NCBI GenBank assembly: GCA_037043455.1
Contig: JAWPHD010001229.1
Coordinates: 124,001 to 188,000 of the forward strand
DNA length: 64,000 bases
Origin: Cyrtodaria siliqua
Lineage: Eukaryota > Mollusca > Bivalvia > Adapedonta > Hiatellidae
Reading direction: 5' to 3'
This document shows positions 30,758-42,594 of the stretch, piece after piece. Position 1 is the stretch's first letter; each line of letters begins with the position of its first letter. The position numbers and the translations under genes were made by a program. The notes under the pieces were generated by a model that had not been told where the DNA came from, ran no database searches, and saw only the letters and a program-made list of their open reading frames with translations.

Positions 30758-32606
30758 AACAAGAGGCCCAAGAGGGCCTGTGGACGCTCTACTGGCTAAC
30801 ATAGCTCTTATAACATCAATGAAGCGAGAGACTGTCATTTATGTTTTTTGGAAAGTTTTGGGCAAAATACAGCTTATCAACTAAATCAAGGGCCATAACT
30901 AAAGAATCTGGTAAAGTTTGGTAAAGATCAGATAAAAAATGAAGGCCCTACCGTATTAATGAGACAAAATATAGCATTTTTAACTAAATCAAGAGCCATA
31001 ACTCCCCAGTTACTTGTCCGACTGGTCCAACATAGAGCTAAAAAAAAAATGTAAAAAAAATGTAAAAAACATTATTTTGAAGATTTTTTTTTAAAAAATG
31101 TAAAAAAAACAATGTAAAAAAAAATCAAAAACAAAAATTCAAATAATAATATAAAAAGAAGAAAGTCATAAAATCTGGTAAAGTTTGGCAAAGATCAGAT
31201 GCAAAATAAAGGCTCTATCGTAAGACGAGGCAAATTATAGCATTTTTAACAAAACCAAGGGCCATAACTCTGCTGTTACTGGTCCAATCTGTCTGGTTTT
31301 CAAACTCGACCGAGCTTTTATTGACATTAACAATCTGATCAAGTTTGGTAAAGATCGGATAAAAAATAGTCTTAACGAAGCAAAATATAGCATTTTGAAC
31401 TAAATCAAGGGCCATAACTCCGCTGTTACTGGTCCGATATGAATGGTTTTCGAACTTGTCCGAGCTTTCATTGATATTAACAATCTGATATAGATTGGTA
31501 AAGATCGGATGAACAATGAAGCCCATATCGTCTTAACTAGGCAAAATATAGCATTTTTAACTAAATCAAGGGCAATAACTCCACTGTTAAATCTAGCTGG
31601 TTTTCAAACTTGTCCGAGCTTTCATTGATATTAACAATCTTTGCAAGTTTGGTAAAGATCAAATAATAAATGAAGGTGCTAGAGTGTTCACAAGGCTTAA
31701 TATGGGATTTTTCAGCAAAACAAGGGCCACAACTCCTGTGAAATTATTTCAATCTTGCCGATTTTCGAACTTGTTTGAGCTTCGATTGATATAAAGACAC
31801 TGGCAAAGTTAAGTAAAGATCCGATTAATATTGAAGGCCCTAGAGTGTTCACAAGGCAGAAAATAGCATTTTTCAGAAAAACAAGGGCCATAACTCCGTA
31901 GTTACTACTCCGATTTAGCTGGTTTTCGAACTTGTTCGAGCTTTCATTAATATTAACAATCTGTGAAAGTTTGGTCAAGATCAAATAATAAATGAAGGTG
32001 CTACATTGTTCACAAGGCAGAAAATGGCATTTTTCAGAAAAAACAAGGGCCAGAACTCTGGTGTTACTGAACCAATTCAGCTGATTTTCGAACTTGTCCA
32101 AGCTATAGTTGGTATTAACAATCTGTGCAAGTTTAGTAACAATCAAATAATAAATGAAGGTGCTAGAACGTTCACAAGGCAGAACATAGCAATTTTGAGA
32201 AAAAAACAATGGCCATAACTCCGGTGTTACTGATCCGATTTGGCTGGTTTTCGAACTTGTCCAAGCTTTCATTGATATTAACAATATGTGCAATTTTGGT
32301 AAAGATCAAATAATAAATGAAGGTGCTAGAGTGTTCACAAGGCTTAATATGGCATTTTTCAGCAAAACAAGGGCCATAACTCCGGTGAAATTATTCCGAT
32401 CTGGCTGGTTTTCGAACTTGTCCGAGCTTTCATTGATATAAAGACACTGGCAAAGTTTCGAAAAGATTTGATTAATAATGAAGGCCCTAGAGTGTTCACA
32501 AGGCAAAAGTTAACGGACGACGGACGGACGGACGACGGACAACACACCATCCCATAAGCTCTGCTGGCCGAAGGCTCTGCTGGCCTTCGGCCAGTCGAGC
32601 TAAAAA
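30758..32606 (+). mobile_element. Tandem-repeat element of the AGGCCC-hairpin family, complete
   Basis: Same head as at 30123. About nine 150-161 bp units follow (GGGCCATAACTC, then TCGAACTTGTCCGAGCTTTC, 'GATATTAACAATCTG', 'AAGATCGGAT'). An ACGG tract (32510-32540) and the tail GCTCTGCTGGCC...GGCCAGTCGAGC with TAAAA close it. The tail stem is partly duplicated (GCTCTGCTGGCCGAAG twice). Open frames such as 31712-32293 (-) are unit translations. Confidence 0.8.
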
Positions 32607-34932
32607 CTATTACCCCTGGGGCGTGTCCAAATTTGACACCAGGGTCACCATTTGAAATTGGTAGAGGACCATAAGCTAATGCTACATGTAATACATGAGA
32701 GCTCTGTGCCATGTGGTTCAAGAGAAGAAGATTTTAAATGTGACCAATGGGTCACCATTTGAACAAACTTGGTAGAAGACCATAAGCTTTTAGCAAATGC
32801 AAAATATTAAACCTCTGGCTCTTTCAGTTTCAGAGAAGAAGATGTTTTAAGTTTTTCCCTATACATGTCTTATGTAAAACATGTGACCCTTGAGGCGGGG
32901 CCAAATGTGACCCCAGGGTCACCATTTGAACAAACTTGGTAAAGGACCATAAGCTTATAATAAATGTAAAATATCAAACCTCTGGCTCTTGTAGTTTCCG
33001 AGAAGAAGATTTTTTGAAAAAAAATCCTATATAAATCTATATAAAACTGTGACCCTCGGGGCGGGGACAAAATTGACCCCAGGGTCACCATTTGAACAAA
33101 CTTAGTAGAGGATCATAAGCTGATGCTACATGTAATACATGAGAGCTCTGTGCCATGTGGTTCCAGAGAAGAAGATTTTTTTCAGTTTTTCCCTATACAA
33201 GCCTATGTAAAACTGTGACCCCCGGGGTGGGGCCAAATGTGACCCCTGGGTCATCATTTGAACAAACTTGGTAGAGGAACACAAGCTTATAGCAAATGCA
33301 AAATATTAAAAATCTGGCTCTTGCAGTTTCAGAGAAGAAGATTTTTTAAGTTTTTCACTATACATGTCTATGTAAAACATGTGACCCTTGGGGCGGGGCC
33401 AAATGTGACCCGAGGGTCACTATTTGAAAAAACTTGGTAAAGGACCATAAGCCTATAGTAAATGCAAAATATCAAACCTCTGGCTGTTGTAGTTTCCGAG
33501 AAGATTTTTTAAAAAAAAATCCTATATAAATCTATCTAAAACTGTGACCCTCGGGGCGGGGACAAAATTGACCCTAGGGTCACCATTTGAACAAACTTAG
33601 TAGAGGATCATAAGCTGATGCTACATGTAATACATGAGAGCTCTGTGCCATGTGGTTCCAGAGAAGAAGATTTTTTTCAGTTTTTCCCTATACAAGCCTA
33701 TGTAAAACTGTGACCCCCGGGCAGGAGCCAGATGTGTCCCCAGGGTCACCATTTGAACAAAATTGGTAAAGGACCATAAGCTTATAGCAACTGCAAAATA
33801 TTAAACCTCTGGCTCTTGCAGTTTCAGAGAAGAAGATGTTTTAAGTTTTTCCCTATACATGTCTATGTAAAACATGTGACCCTTGAGGCGGGGCCAAATG
33901 TGACCCCAGGGTCACCATTTGAACAAACTTGGTAAAGGACCATAAGCTTATAATAAATGTAAAATATCAAACCTCTGGCTCTTGTAGTTTCCGAGAAGAA
34001 GATTTTTTGAAAAAAAATCCTATATAAATCTATGTAAAACTGTGACCCTCGGGGCGGGGACAAAATTGACCCCAGGGTCACCATTTGAACAAACTTAGTA
34101 GAGGATCATAAGCTGATGCTACATGTAATACATGAGAGCTCTGTGCCATGTGGTTCCAGAGAAGAAGATTTATTTCAGTTTTTCCCTATACAAGCCTATG
34201 TAAAACTGTGACCCCCGGGGTGGGGCCAAATGTGACCCCTGGGTCATCATTTGAACAAACTTGGTAGAGGAACACAAGCTTATAGCAAATGCAAAATATT
34301 AAACCTCTGGCTCTTGCAGTTTCAGAGAAGAAGATTTTTTAAGTTTTTCACTATACATGTCTATGTAAAACTGTGACCCCCGGGGCGGGGACAAATTTGA
34401 CTCCAGGGTCACCATTTGAACAAACTTAGTAGAGGACCATAAGCTGATGCTATATGTAATACATGAGAGCTCTGTGCCTTGTGGTTTCAGAGAAGAAGAT
34501 TTTTTAAAGTTTTTTCCTATATGTCTATATGAAAAACATGCAAAACCTCAATATACAAAATTTGGACCCCCGGGACACGGCCATTTTTGATCCCTGGGAC
34601 TTTATTTGAACAAACTTGATAGTCTAGGCGTTGGCGATCATTTTAAAAGAAAAACTGTTGAAATCTGTCCAGCGTTTCTGGAGAAGAAGATTTTTTAAGG
34701 TTTCGACCATATATGGTAATGGCAGCCATCTTGGATGTAGCGCTGACCTAATTTTAACAAATCTAAAATGCATTCATCTAAGGATCATCCATGTGAAGTT
34801 TGGTCAAAATTAGCCAAGCGGTTTCTGAGGAGAAGTCGTTTGAAGAAAAGTTAACGGACGGACAACGGACGGACGACGGACAACACACTATCCCATAAGC
34901 TCTGCTGGCCCTTGGCCAGTAGAGCTAAAAAC
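32607..34932 (+). mobile_element. GTGACCCC-repeat element with ~495-bp higher-order units
   Basis: Units of about 165 bp carry GTGACCCCAGGGTCACCATT, 'GGACCATAAGCTTATA' and 'AGAGAAGAAGATTTTTT'. A trimer of about 495 bp is the higher-order unit: 'GATCATAAGCTGATGCTACA' recurs at 33111, 33606 and 34104. The segment around 32870-33091 recurs unchanged in translation at 33863-34084. The 3' end has an ACGG tract and hairpin GCTCTGCTGGCCCTTGGCCAGTAGAGC (27 nt; the last 7 are AGTAGAGC-type) then TAAAA. No matching 5' head is present, so it is 5' truncated against the previous element. Confidence 0.8.
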
Positions 34933-35339
34933 AAAAACAATTCTGTTCTGAAACATCCTTAATTGACTTATTACCTTGAAACTAAGATTAAAGTCTTTTA
35001 ATACTATTATACAATCTTTTTTCTTTTAGACGCCTTTGTGGGTATGTTTTCATGATTTTTTTTTTTATATTTCCTCCTCCTACCCTTCATTTTTCCAGAA
35101 AAAATCGGTAAAACTAATAATAAAAAAATAATTGCCTAAAGATCGGATGAAAAATGAAGGCCTATGGCCAGTAGAGCTAAAAAATCGTCAGCTCCAAAAA
35201 GTAGGTCAAGATCAAAGATGAAATCCAGGCATCCAAAAAAAAAGACGAACTACCAAAGACACAACTATGTCAAAAGAATATGTTTTCTTCCAAAGATTAA
35301 GCTATAAATTAGGTTAAAACATCTAGTGCATAATTCTAT
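34933..35339. other. Spacer with an orphan 3' tail
   Basis: AT-rich. At about 35120-35182 an orphan fragment reads 'AAGATCGGATGAAAAATGAA' and ends GGCCTATGGCCAGTAGAGCT then AAAAA, the tail type of the neighbouring elements without its body. Confidence 0.55.
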
Positions 35340-36020
35340 TTCATGAGAAAGTGATGTTAATGTAACAATTAAAGTTATCTGCCCTTTGCTTGGATGGTGA
35401 AGGTCACATCAACATTTGCTTTGTCACGTTGCAATGTACCACTCAAGATACAACTATAAGCAAAGTTAGAAAGGTCTTAGTTCATACAGTTTGTGAAAAA
35501 GTGACCTAAACGCCAAAGTTGAAGGTAAATATTATAAGGTTATCTGCCCTTGCTTAGAAGGTCAAGGTCACTTCCACATTTGCTTTGTCACGTTGCGATG
35601 TACCAATCAAGATACAACTATCAGCAAAGTTTTAAAGGTCTAGTGCATACAGTTTGTGAAAAAGTGACCTAAACGCAAAAGTTGAACCTAAAAAATTATT
35701 AAATTATCTGCCCTTTGCTTGGAGGGTCAAGGTCACTTCCACATTTGCTTTGTCACGTTGCCATGTACCACCCAAGATACAACTATAAGCAATGTTTGAA
35801 AGGTTTAGTGCATACAGTTTGTGAAAAAGTGACCTAAACGCAAAAGTTGAACCTAAAAATTAGTAAGTTATCTGCCCTTTGCTTGGAGGGTCAAGGTCAC
35901 TTCCAATTTGCTTTGTCACGTTGCGATGTACCACCAACGATACAATTATAAGTATAGTTTGAAAGGTCTAGTGCATACAGTTTGTGAGAAAATGACCTAA
36001 ACGCAAAACTTGAATGTTAG
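35340..36020 (+). repeat. 164-bp tandem array, 4 copies
   Basis: 'TTTGCTTTGTCACGTTGC' recurs at 35415, 35579, 35744 and 35907. Units also hold 'AAAGTGACCTAAACGC' and 'TATCTGCCCTTTGCTTGG'. The array ends GAATGTTAGACGCCGCCACC. It is a different monomer from the other arrays. Confidence 0.9.
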
Positions 36021-36292
36021 ACGCCGCCACCGCCGCCGGAAAAGCAACACCTATGTCTCTTTTTTCTTCGAAAAGGCGAGACAAAAATGATCCAGAAAAG
36101 AAAGCATTGTACAATGAGAGAACTAAACTAAGAATGCGTGCATACAGGCAGAAACAGAAGGAGAGAAAGGGATTTCACCGGGTGCAAAACCTGGAACCAG
36201 GAAACAGATTGAGAAGAGACAGGAATACTGGCGTAATAAAAAATGTGAACAAAGGCCATATATGTCAGTTCAGGCCAAACACAGACAAATGA
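36014..36292 (+). pseudogene. Basic N-terminal fragment resembling the 54651 transposase-like gene
   Basis: A frame from 36014 encodes 92 residues, but its first 8-10 codons come from the (GCC)n end of the preceding array. The unique part includes KRRDKNDPEKKALYNERTKL and RMRAYRQKQKERK, the same Lys/Arg/Tyr pattern (EKRKQYGEGSKKRMQKFREK) found at the start of the 54651 protein. A stop at 36290 is followed at once by the head of another tandem-repeat element. It is best read as a truncated relic of that family. Confidence 0.4.
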
Positions 36293-36440
36293 AACAAGAG
36301 GCTCAAAAGGGCCTGTATCACTCTACTGGCTATATGGAATCTTTGATGGGGAACACAACAACAACATGCGCAACTAGGCTTGGTACTGATCATTCCTGCA
36401 AAGTTTCACTAAAATCCAGCCATGCATGACCATATGAAAA
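36293..36440 (+). mobile_element. Head fragment of a hairpin-type tandem-repeat element
   Basis: AACAAGAGGCTCAAAAGGGC with hairpin AGGCTC-AAAA-GGGCCT (one wobble pair), then 'TATCACTCTACTGGC' and part of a unit ('CCTGCAAAGTTTCACTAAAA'). It is cut off by the DDE fragment that follows. Confidence 0.65.
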
Positions 36441-36444
36441 GTTT

Positions 36445-36836
36445 TATTCCGTGGCCTACTAGAGATCAGATAATGGCCACTCTATCAAAATGCTTTGCAG
36501 AGATACCACAAGTTAGAACTGTTGTGGCACAAAACTTAATTTGGAGTGAATATAAACACCACGAAACTTAACTTGGAGTGATATAAGCACCACAAAACCT
36601 TACTTGGTGTGAATATAAGCACCATAAGACGTTCAAAAGTTCTTGTGGGAGTAGCACCAAATGGGTTAGTGACATTTATTTCGCGTGTTTGGGGAGGTCA
36701 TACATCGGACCACCACATAGTGCAGAAGGATGGCCATTTATTTATCCCCAAAATGGAACTTGGCGATATCATTCAGGCTGATAAAGGATTTACAGTTGCA
36801 GTTTGCTTCCTCCTGAATATGCATCAAATGAACTAA
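36445..36836 (+). pseudogene. DDE_4/Harbinger-like (IS5-type) transposase fragment
   Basis: The N-side reads FIPWPTRDQIMATLSKCFAE, the 'WPTR..I...P..F' lead-in of the family. After an internal deletion come LIWSEYKHH and KVLVGVAPNGLVTFISRVWG, GHTSDHHIVQKDG, ELGDIIQADKGFTV. The order YKHHxTxKxLVGxxPxGxxxFxSxxxGGxxSD...GDxxxADxGF is diagnostic of DDE_Tnp_4 proteins. The Asp of ADKGF is a catalytic carboxylate; the first Asp region and the C-terminus are missing. The WSEYKHH codons are triplicated in tandem with ~33-bp spacing (36541-36635), with stops between copies. Non-functional relic. Confidence 0.85.
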
Positions 36837-38254
36837 GTGTTGGTAACTCATAATTCGAAGCACAATAGGGCAATGGTTTGCATTGCCATATTATAGTTTT
36901 CGAGTTCAGATTTGCAACATCTGTTACATATATACCTTATAGTTAGTAGGCTTTAAAATGGTTTACATTTGTTGTAAAATGTGCACTATTTATCAATAGT
37001 TTAAACAGCTCAAATATATGAACTACTACATAGGAGTTAAATCTAACATGCCTCAGACAAGCTAATTCTATCCAGTAGATCTGTTTTAAGTGGCAGAGGA
37101 CTAAAAGTGAACCATGCTGGGCGAGGAGGAAACGCCAAACCACCACCTCAAACCATGTATATAATTATGTATATATATATGTTAAAATTATATATAATAA
37201 GTGTAACCATGGTTTTATGGGGGTAATTATTCAAAACACCAATCCATGATTTATAGGGTTCTTTACACGGGTAATATAAAGCCTGCAATATATACAAACA
37301 TCACATTTAACAAATAATTACAACATGAATGACATTGCAGCCATTACAGAAATACATTATCTACAAGCGCGGCAATTTCACTATTATATAAAAAAAATCG
37401 GGAACTCACCAGACAAATCCATATTTATGTTCGGCAACCAAATATATACCAAGATAGATGTAGATATATAACTAAATTTATCAAAAAGACTTTCACAAGT
37501 CTAACTATTACTATTAAACATATTCTCATACAGAACTATACTGAAATCAGGTGTTTCTCTTAGAGAAGGGTGACTTAAGTTAGTTTTCACTCACTCACTC
37601 CTGCCAACCAAGCTATATTAGTACAATAAAGTGTGTGTTTTTTGAGATTTTTGTAAGTTGTCACTTACAATGTGGGGAAAGTGCTGAAAATGGAGAAAAA
37701 AGGCTGAAGTTAAGAATTTTATTGGGGGTAAGTGTGTTAAAATGCCAATTAACGGCAAATTAGTTATGTATTGGGGGTAAGTGTGTTAAAATGCCAATTA
37801 ACGGCAAATTATTGTTCTTTAGAATGTTGTATTATAAGCCAGAACTAATAACACCATGGTGCTATAACAAGGTGACGATGTTGAGTTTTCACTCTTACCG
37901 ACAGTGTGTTATTTATTTGCTACTAGGGGAAGATACCCCGGGAAGAGGGTTTCTTCAGGGGCTTCCATGCTACAAATAAAATGGGGCACGGATATGTTTT
38001 GGGGGTAAATGTCTTAAAATGCCAATTCACGGCAAATTATCGCTCTTTAGAATGTTGTATTACGGATAATCGCCAATTACACATTTACAAATATACATGT
38101 TCACTTCTTTACAACCTAATAATATGTCAGATATGAAATGAACCGCATATTGCCACTGAGCATTACTTAAAGGGATCTCATGCATTTCTTTCTTATAAAA
38201 CGGCCGTTTAAAATAATAAAAGTACCATTACCACATAAATGATATCTGAGAACG
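36837..38254. other. No gene; AT-rich with local duplications
   Basis: A 49-bp tandem duplication at 37721-37818 ('TTGGGGGTAAGTGTGTTAAA', 'ATGCCAATTAACGGCAAAT') has a third diverged copy at 37998-38060. The following 'CTTTAGAATGTTGTATTA' is also shared. 37150-37200 is TA-rich. No coding signal. Confidence 0.5.
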
Positions 38255-39025
38255 GTGGATTTCAACGTCCTGAAAGACATGATGTTGCTGGTAATTTTCG
38301 GAAAAAAATATGTATGTAATCCACAGGACATAACATTCAGTGATTGGGCAAACTCATGGAACTTTTACCTGCTTTTCATGCAGGAAGATGCCCTGGTGAT
38401 ACGGTGGTGTATTGTCAATGGACTTATATGTGAAAGAATGGAATGCGATAAATCGTGTGTAAAAATCGTCAACAGAGAAGAGGTGACATCGCTGTGTGGA
38501 GGAACTATGAAATTGGCAAAACGCGTCAATCGTCTCTCATAAAAAAATACCTGGACAAAAATTCTATACTCCAGTGTAGCATTTTTCCCGGAGTAGCATA
38601 CAAGACCACCGCTGTAGACTTGGGATCATACATGAGAGAGGTGTTTAAGGAGCACTTTGAAAGATGGGGAAAAAAGAAAGAAATTATGACCTAGCGTGTG
38701 TAGTTGGTGACTTTTTTATATATGTATTGTAATGTAATGTAATGTACATAATTATATTGTAACCCGTTTATTGTGTTGTTATCAGTTTATTGTCATATGT
38801 AATTGCAGAAGTACGAAGAAGAAGCAGTTGGATTGAGAGATCGAAATAGACAAATCTCTGTTTGGCGGTGGTGTGAAATACCACTGGGGTAATCCGTCTA
38901 AGGGTCTAAAGGTTTGGATATTCGGAATGATAGATTGAGCAACCAATACAGTGATAATATATCCGGTGAACGACAGGACTAAAGAACTCTTCTGCCGTTG
39001 ATAAAGTGACACGTTAAGCCTGGTA
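38255..39025 (+). pseudogene. Merlin/ISXO2-like (IS1595-type) transposase pseudogene
   Basis: The N-part encodes LVIRWCIVNGLICERMECDK, then CGGTMKLAKR, and in a shifted frame SYMREVFKEHFERWGKKK, the 'W..F.REV' helix ahead of the catalytic core. After a probable intron (acceptor TAATTGCAG at about 38808) comes EIEIDKSLFGGGVKYHWGNP, SKGLKVWIFGMID, stop, ATNTVIIYPVNDRTKEL. This is the ISXO2-like core motif ('IDES.FG..KYHRG.....WVFG...R......PV.DR...TL'). A further 'PLIK stop HVKPG' follows. Two of the in-frame stops are TGA where family members have Arg, consistent with CGA to TGA decay. Merlin elements carry this transposase in animals. Non-functional. Confidence 0.8.
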
Positions 39026-39543
39026 AGTGACACGTGATGTTAAAGGGATGCACGACAAAGATGTGTGGTATTTAACCATAAAATGAAATATTGATATATA
39101 TATTTATTTATGTAAGTTGGTTTAAAGTGAAATCATTAATGAATAAATACAGGCAGACGATAATTACAACGGTTGATATAAACTTGAACATCGTCATGTA
39201 TCCCTTTAAATAGTGACCATTGTTTGTATATCGAGGGGTCAGCGCAAAGAAGAAGGAGATACAATAGTTTTGCACTGAACCCTCCATATGATATTAATAT
39301 GATATATTGTCGTCATCAGCACCTTCTTCAACAAGTCCATGTAGAACAATCTGTTGCTCACAGAAAAATACAGATGTCACTTGATGAGTCTGATGAGTGA
39401 CAGACCTTTATGGGCCTCTTGTCGTCCAGCTGTATCATCAACTGTTTAACCCTCATTACCTCTACCTTAATACTTTCATTCGACCTTTAAAGTTCTTTAA
39501 CTTTCTAAGCAGATGTTTAAAATAGTTTTTGTTTGTTTTTCAG
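39026..39543. other. No gene recognised
   Basis: AT-rich with CACGTGATG and TGACACGT motifs near the pseudogene end. Ends in a T-rich tract and CAG (39530-39543), a possible acceptor for the fragment that follows. Confidence 0.4.
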
Positions 39544-39775
39544 CTTATCTAGACCAGTTTCCAGGACTGAATTTGAGGAGTTGGCAGACCAGCTAAACTC
39601 CACGAAATAAGATTATATCAGGTTAAAGAGGAGGGTACGAAAGTTGGAGGAGGGAAATGCTAAAAAGGAGGAAGTGGAGTCTTTTAACGGCTTCAGCAAG
39701 GCAGAATTTGTTAATTTAATGAAAAACGAGAGAGATGAATTCAGAGCAACGGATGCTATAACCAAGTGAAATTAT
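39544..39775 (+). pseudogene. Coiled-coil coding fragment with internal stop
   Basis: After a TTTTTCAG acceptor one frame reads SRPVSRTEFEELADQLNSTK, stop, DYIRLKRRVRKLEEGNAKKE, EVESFNGFSKAEFVNLMKNE, RDEFRATDAITK. This is a charged, heptad-like helix interrupted once by TAA (39607). No family recognised. It may be the tail or accessory exon of one of the decayed transposons nearby. Confidence 0.4.
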
Positions 39776-40600
39776 GGAACACTCCATCAGTGGGTAGGCC
39801 CCGAATTCGAAAATAAAGCCAAAACCGAAATTAGACAGTAGGAGATACACTTTATTGGTCAAGATTCTATGTGATAAGTTTCCATTATTAGAATTGTCAG
39901 GAATAATGTGCAAAATACAGGCAGTTCAAAAGCGTTTCTTTCGAACACCAACACCAAACACAAAATAATGATCCAATATAACAGAGCTCCAGATAAGCTT
40001 TTGGTCATTGGTTATTTTTACTCCCATTATTTTAATATTAATTGGGTATTTATGTTTGACGATTCAGTAACATATAGTATTTTTGATCCCACCCTTCATT
40101 TTCAATTGTATCCATCGTTTTCACATAGACATGTATCCAGCAAACAACACAAATAAAGTAACTGGTGCTCAAAATGAGCCAGTCCTATAGTCTGCTAGTT
40201 TATAGTTTATAAAACACTACTGCAACAAGGTTCATCACAACTCGGATTTACCACAACTTGTCTTTTATAGAGATGAATTTAGAACCAGAGGTTGCGACAG
40301 AAGTATTTTGTGTTGTACTACAAGCTTGTTTGTAGACCCTTCTACATTTTGTAAGAACTCTTTCCTCTTTTAATTGAATGACAACAGGATGGATGGGGGA
40401 CTCTATGATGACGTGCTCCTAAATCCCCTTGGGCGGGATCTGTTGGAATATCGTTCACTCTGTTTTGTCGTGCCCTTAATGGTTTTCCTCATGTTCAATT
40501 GACAAGTTATTGAGTTCCTTAGAGATTAGCTCCTTAGGTTTCATTTATTTTTTAAACAACATTTCCGTGATTTTTTCTTTCATTTTCAGTGAGTAGTGAA
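39776..40600. other. No gene recognised
   Basis: AT-rich sequence without long trustworthy frames. The 82-codon frame at 39908 and the 65-codon minus frame at 39716 show no family features. Confidence 0.45.
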
Positions 40601-40740
40601 GTTTGGTGGTGCACCCTTGAACCAGTTTAAACTCCCAGACAGTCCCTTTTGCCACTGACCATTCCAAGGCGGCACCTGTTATTAATATTTGTTTGTGATG
40701 TGCTTTTTTAATAACATGTGTGATGTAATTTTTTAATTAC
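40601..40740 (+). repeat. Interspersed repeat fragment shared with 49550-49680
   Basis: Contains GTGCACCCTTGAACCAGTTT, 'AAACTCCCAG', 'TTTTGCCACTGACCATTCCA' then 'AGGCGG' and TTTGTGATGT. The same motifs in the same order occur at 49550-49680 beside the Ty3/gypsy scrap. Confidence 0.6.
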
Positions 40741-41483
40741 CTTTAAGTACTTCTTGCTGCTCTTCCTGTTGGACTTGTCCCGTTTTCTTTATATTTGAGA
40801 TGTTTCAAGATGTGGTTAGAGCGCTGAAGTGGGGGGTAATAGTTAACTACACAAATGATTGTAATTGAATTGTATATCGTGCATATCATTGCGTATATGT
40901 TTCCTTTAAGATGCACTGGTATGGTATTTCTATTGCCCTTTTCAAATTGCGTACTTGCACAAATATGCACCTTATCTGGAGGTCTGTGTAATAACAAAAA
41001 GGATTTTAACCCTTGCCTGAAATATTAATATAATAGACAACATTCTTTGAAATTGTTCCATTTATGTTAAAAGGAGCACAAAAAATATTTATAGTCACAA
41101 GGACTATTTAATTTATGATTTTGTCTACAATTTATTTCGCATTTCCAAAACTTGGTATAAGAAAAATATGTTATAAGTTCCCATTCATCGTTTCCTGTTC
41201 AGTACATGACTAAGCAGAACAATTATTCATGATGATACAAAGACAATATAATCTTATAGTTTAGTGATTTTAACGGATCTGTTAGCAAACTGCATTATTT
41301 TGTTTATTAAAGTATACAAAGTTCAGATCTCGTGAAATTATAAAAGTTCACATTTTACTGTCATTATTATGCGATACATTTTGTTTTAATTGAATCAAAA
41401 TCATTCAAGTTGTTGTTGATGTTTATTTTAAGCTGTTGTTTATCATGAATTTCATGTAGCAAGCATAGTTTAGTTTTGCTATA
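40741..41483. other. No gene recognised
   Basis: AT-rich. Short minus-strand frame at 40743-40997 only. Nothing recognisable. Confidence 0.45.
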
Positions 41484-42294
41484 CAGTCGATTTCGGTTAT
41501 TAGCATAGCCGATTTGTCAAGAAAATATATGCAATTTACCGGAGTATTCGAATAACCGAAACTGAACATTTTGTACATGTAGCGGTGCACGTTTCTACTT
41601 TCGTTTTACTGTTCTGTTAATACTTACATAGAAACTCCATAAAAGCGAGTTAATTCTATGTAAGATGTTTGATAGGATTATTATTGTGCATATCCATTTT
41701 GTATTTACCGTTCTTTGATAGATTTTACGCAATATTTATGCGTATTTGTTTTCTTTCAACCTGCGTCGCTTTGCTATTATTTGTAGTGTGAATAACACAG
41801 CCATGATAATAACGCAAAAGCTTATTTTATTTTTCATTTATTAAGTAACCTCTATGAGCTACTCAATGCCATATGCATCTCTACCGACACTAGCAAACTG
41901 AGAGCAGTAAATAATTAACAACACATTGCTTTACATTGCGTACAAACTTATTATTAAATCGTGCATGCTTATTGGTGAGCGATCGTCATGGCGTGAAAGC
42001 TTTACGGAAACCGCACAAAATGGCAAACTCTCTCGGCAAGCCAATTAGCACCTTTTGTCAATCAATTTGCCTCGGGCTTACCTCTGTGACCGCGTCAATC
42101 AATTAACAGTTGCAAAATACAGGTAAATTTGACTTTTAGTATGCAATTAGCCAGATATTCGTTATGCAATTATCCGGAATGTGACAAAAACCTATGCGAT
42201 TATACGGGGTTTTTTACATGCAAAAGAATACGAATGGTTTTGTGTTTCAAAACTTTATGCAATTAACCGATATGTGATTAAACGGAATCGACTG
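41484..42294. mobile_element. pogo/Tigger-like MITE with TA target duplication
   Basis: 811 bp bounded by TA (41482-41483 and 42295-42296). The left end is CAGTCGATTTCGGTTATTAG; the right end inverted is CAGTCGATTCCGTTTAATCA. Subterminal 'GCAATTA.CCG' and 'ATAACCG' motifs repeat within both ends (for example 41525-41565 and 42140-42290). CAGTC(G)A...CGGTTAT ends with TA duplication are typical of pogo-like Tc1/mariner elements. No transposase. Confidence 0.85.
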
Positions 42295-42594
42295 TAGACC
42301 TAACATGTTGGTCCATTTCCAAATGAAATGACAAGGAGAGATTTTACAAATAAATGATTAACATTTCTCTAATTTACATTTTCTAATTTAAACTACTATT
42401 GATATTTAATTATAAGACACCTCATGTTAAAACCTTCCAATTTAGTTGAATGACTTCAGAGTGCCTATTTGTTTCTATGCTTCATTCTTTTTTGTTTGTT
42501 TATTACTTGATTGTTTTTTTGTTCCATGTTATGGCTTTAGAGATGTTGAAAATTCCTACCATTTAAACAGGCTGTCTGACCAAACATGTTTTTT

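Noticed and set aside
32870..34084. Two identical 73-residue minus-strand frames
   Set aside because: Explained by the 993-bp (two higher-order units) shift in the GTGACCCC array, not by duplicated genes.
1441..36020. CRISPR-like arrays
   Set aside because: Repeats are 44-320 bp head-to-tail monomers without unique spacers, in an intron-containing animal sequence.
39375..39440. Possible hammerhead ribozyme core (CTGATGAG)
   Set aside because: No GAAA box or closing stem III follows within a plausible distance; the motif is a small TGATGAGTC duplication.
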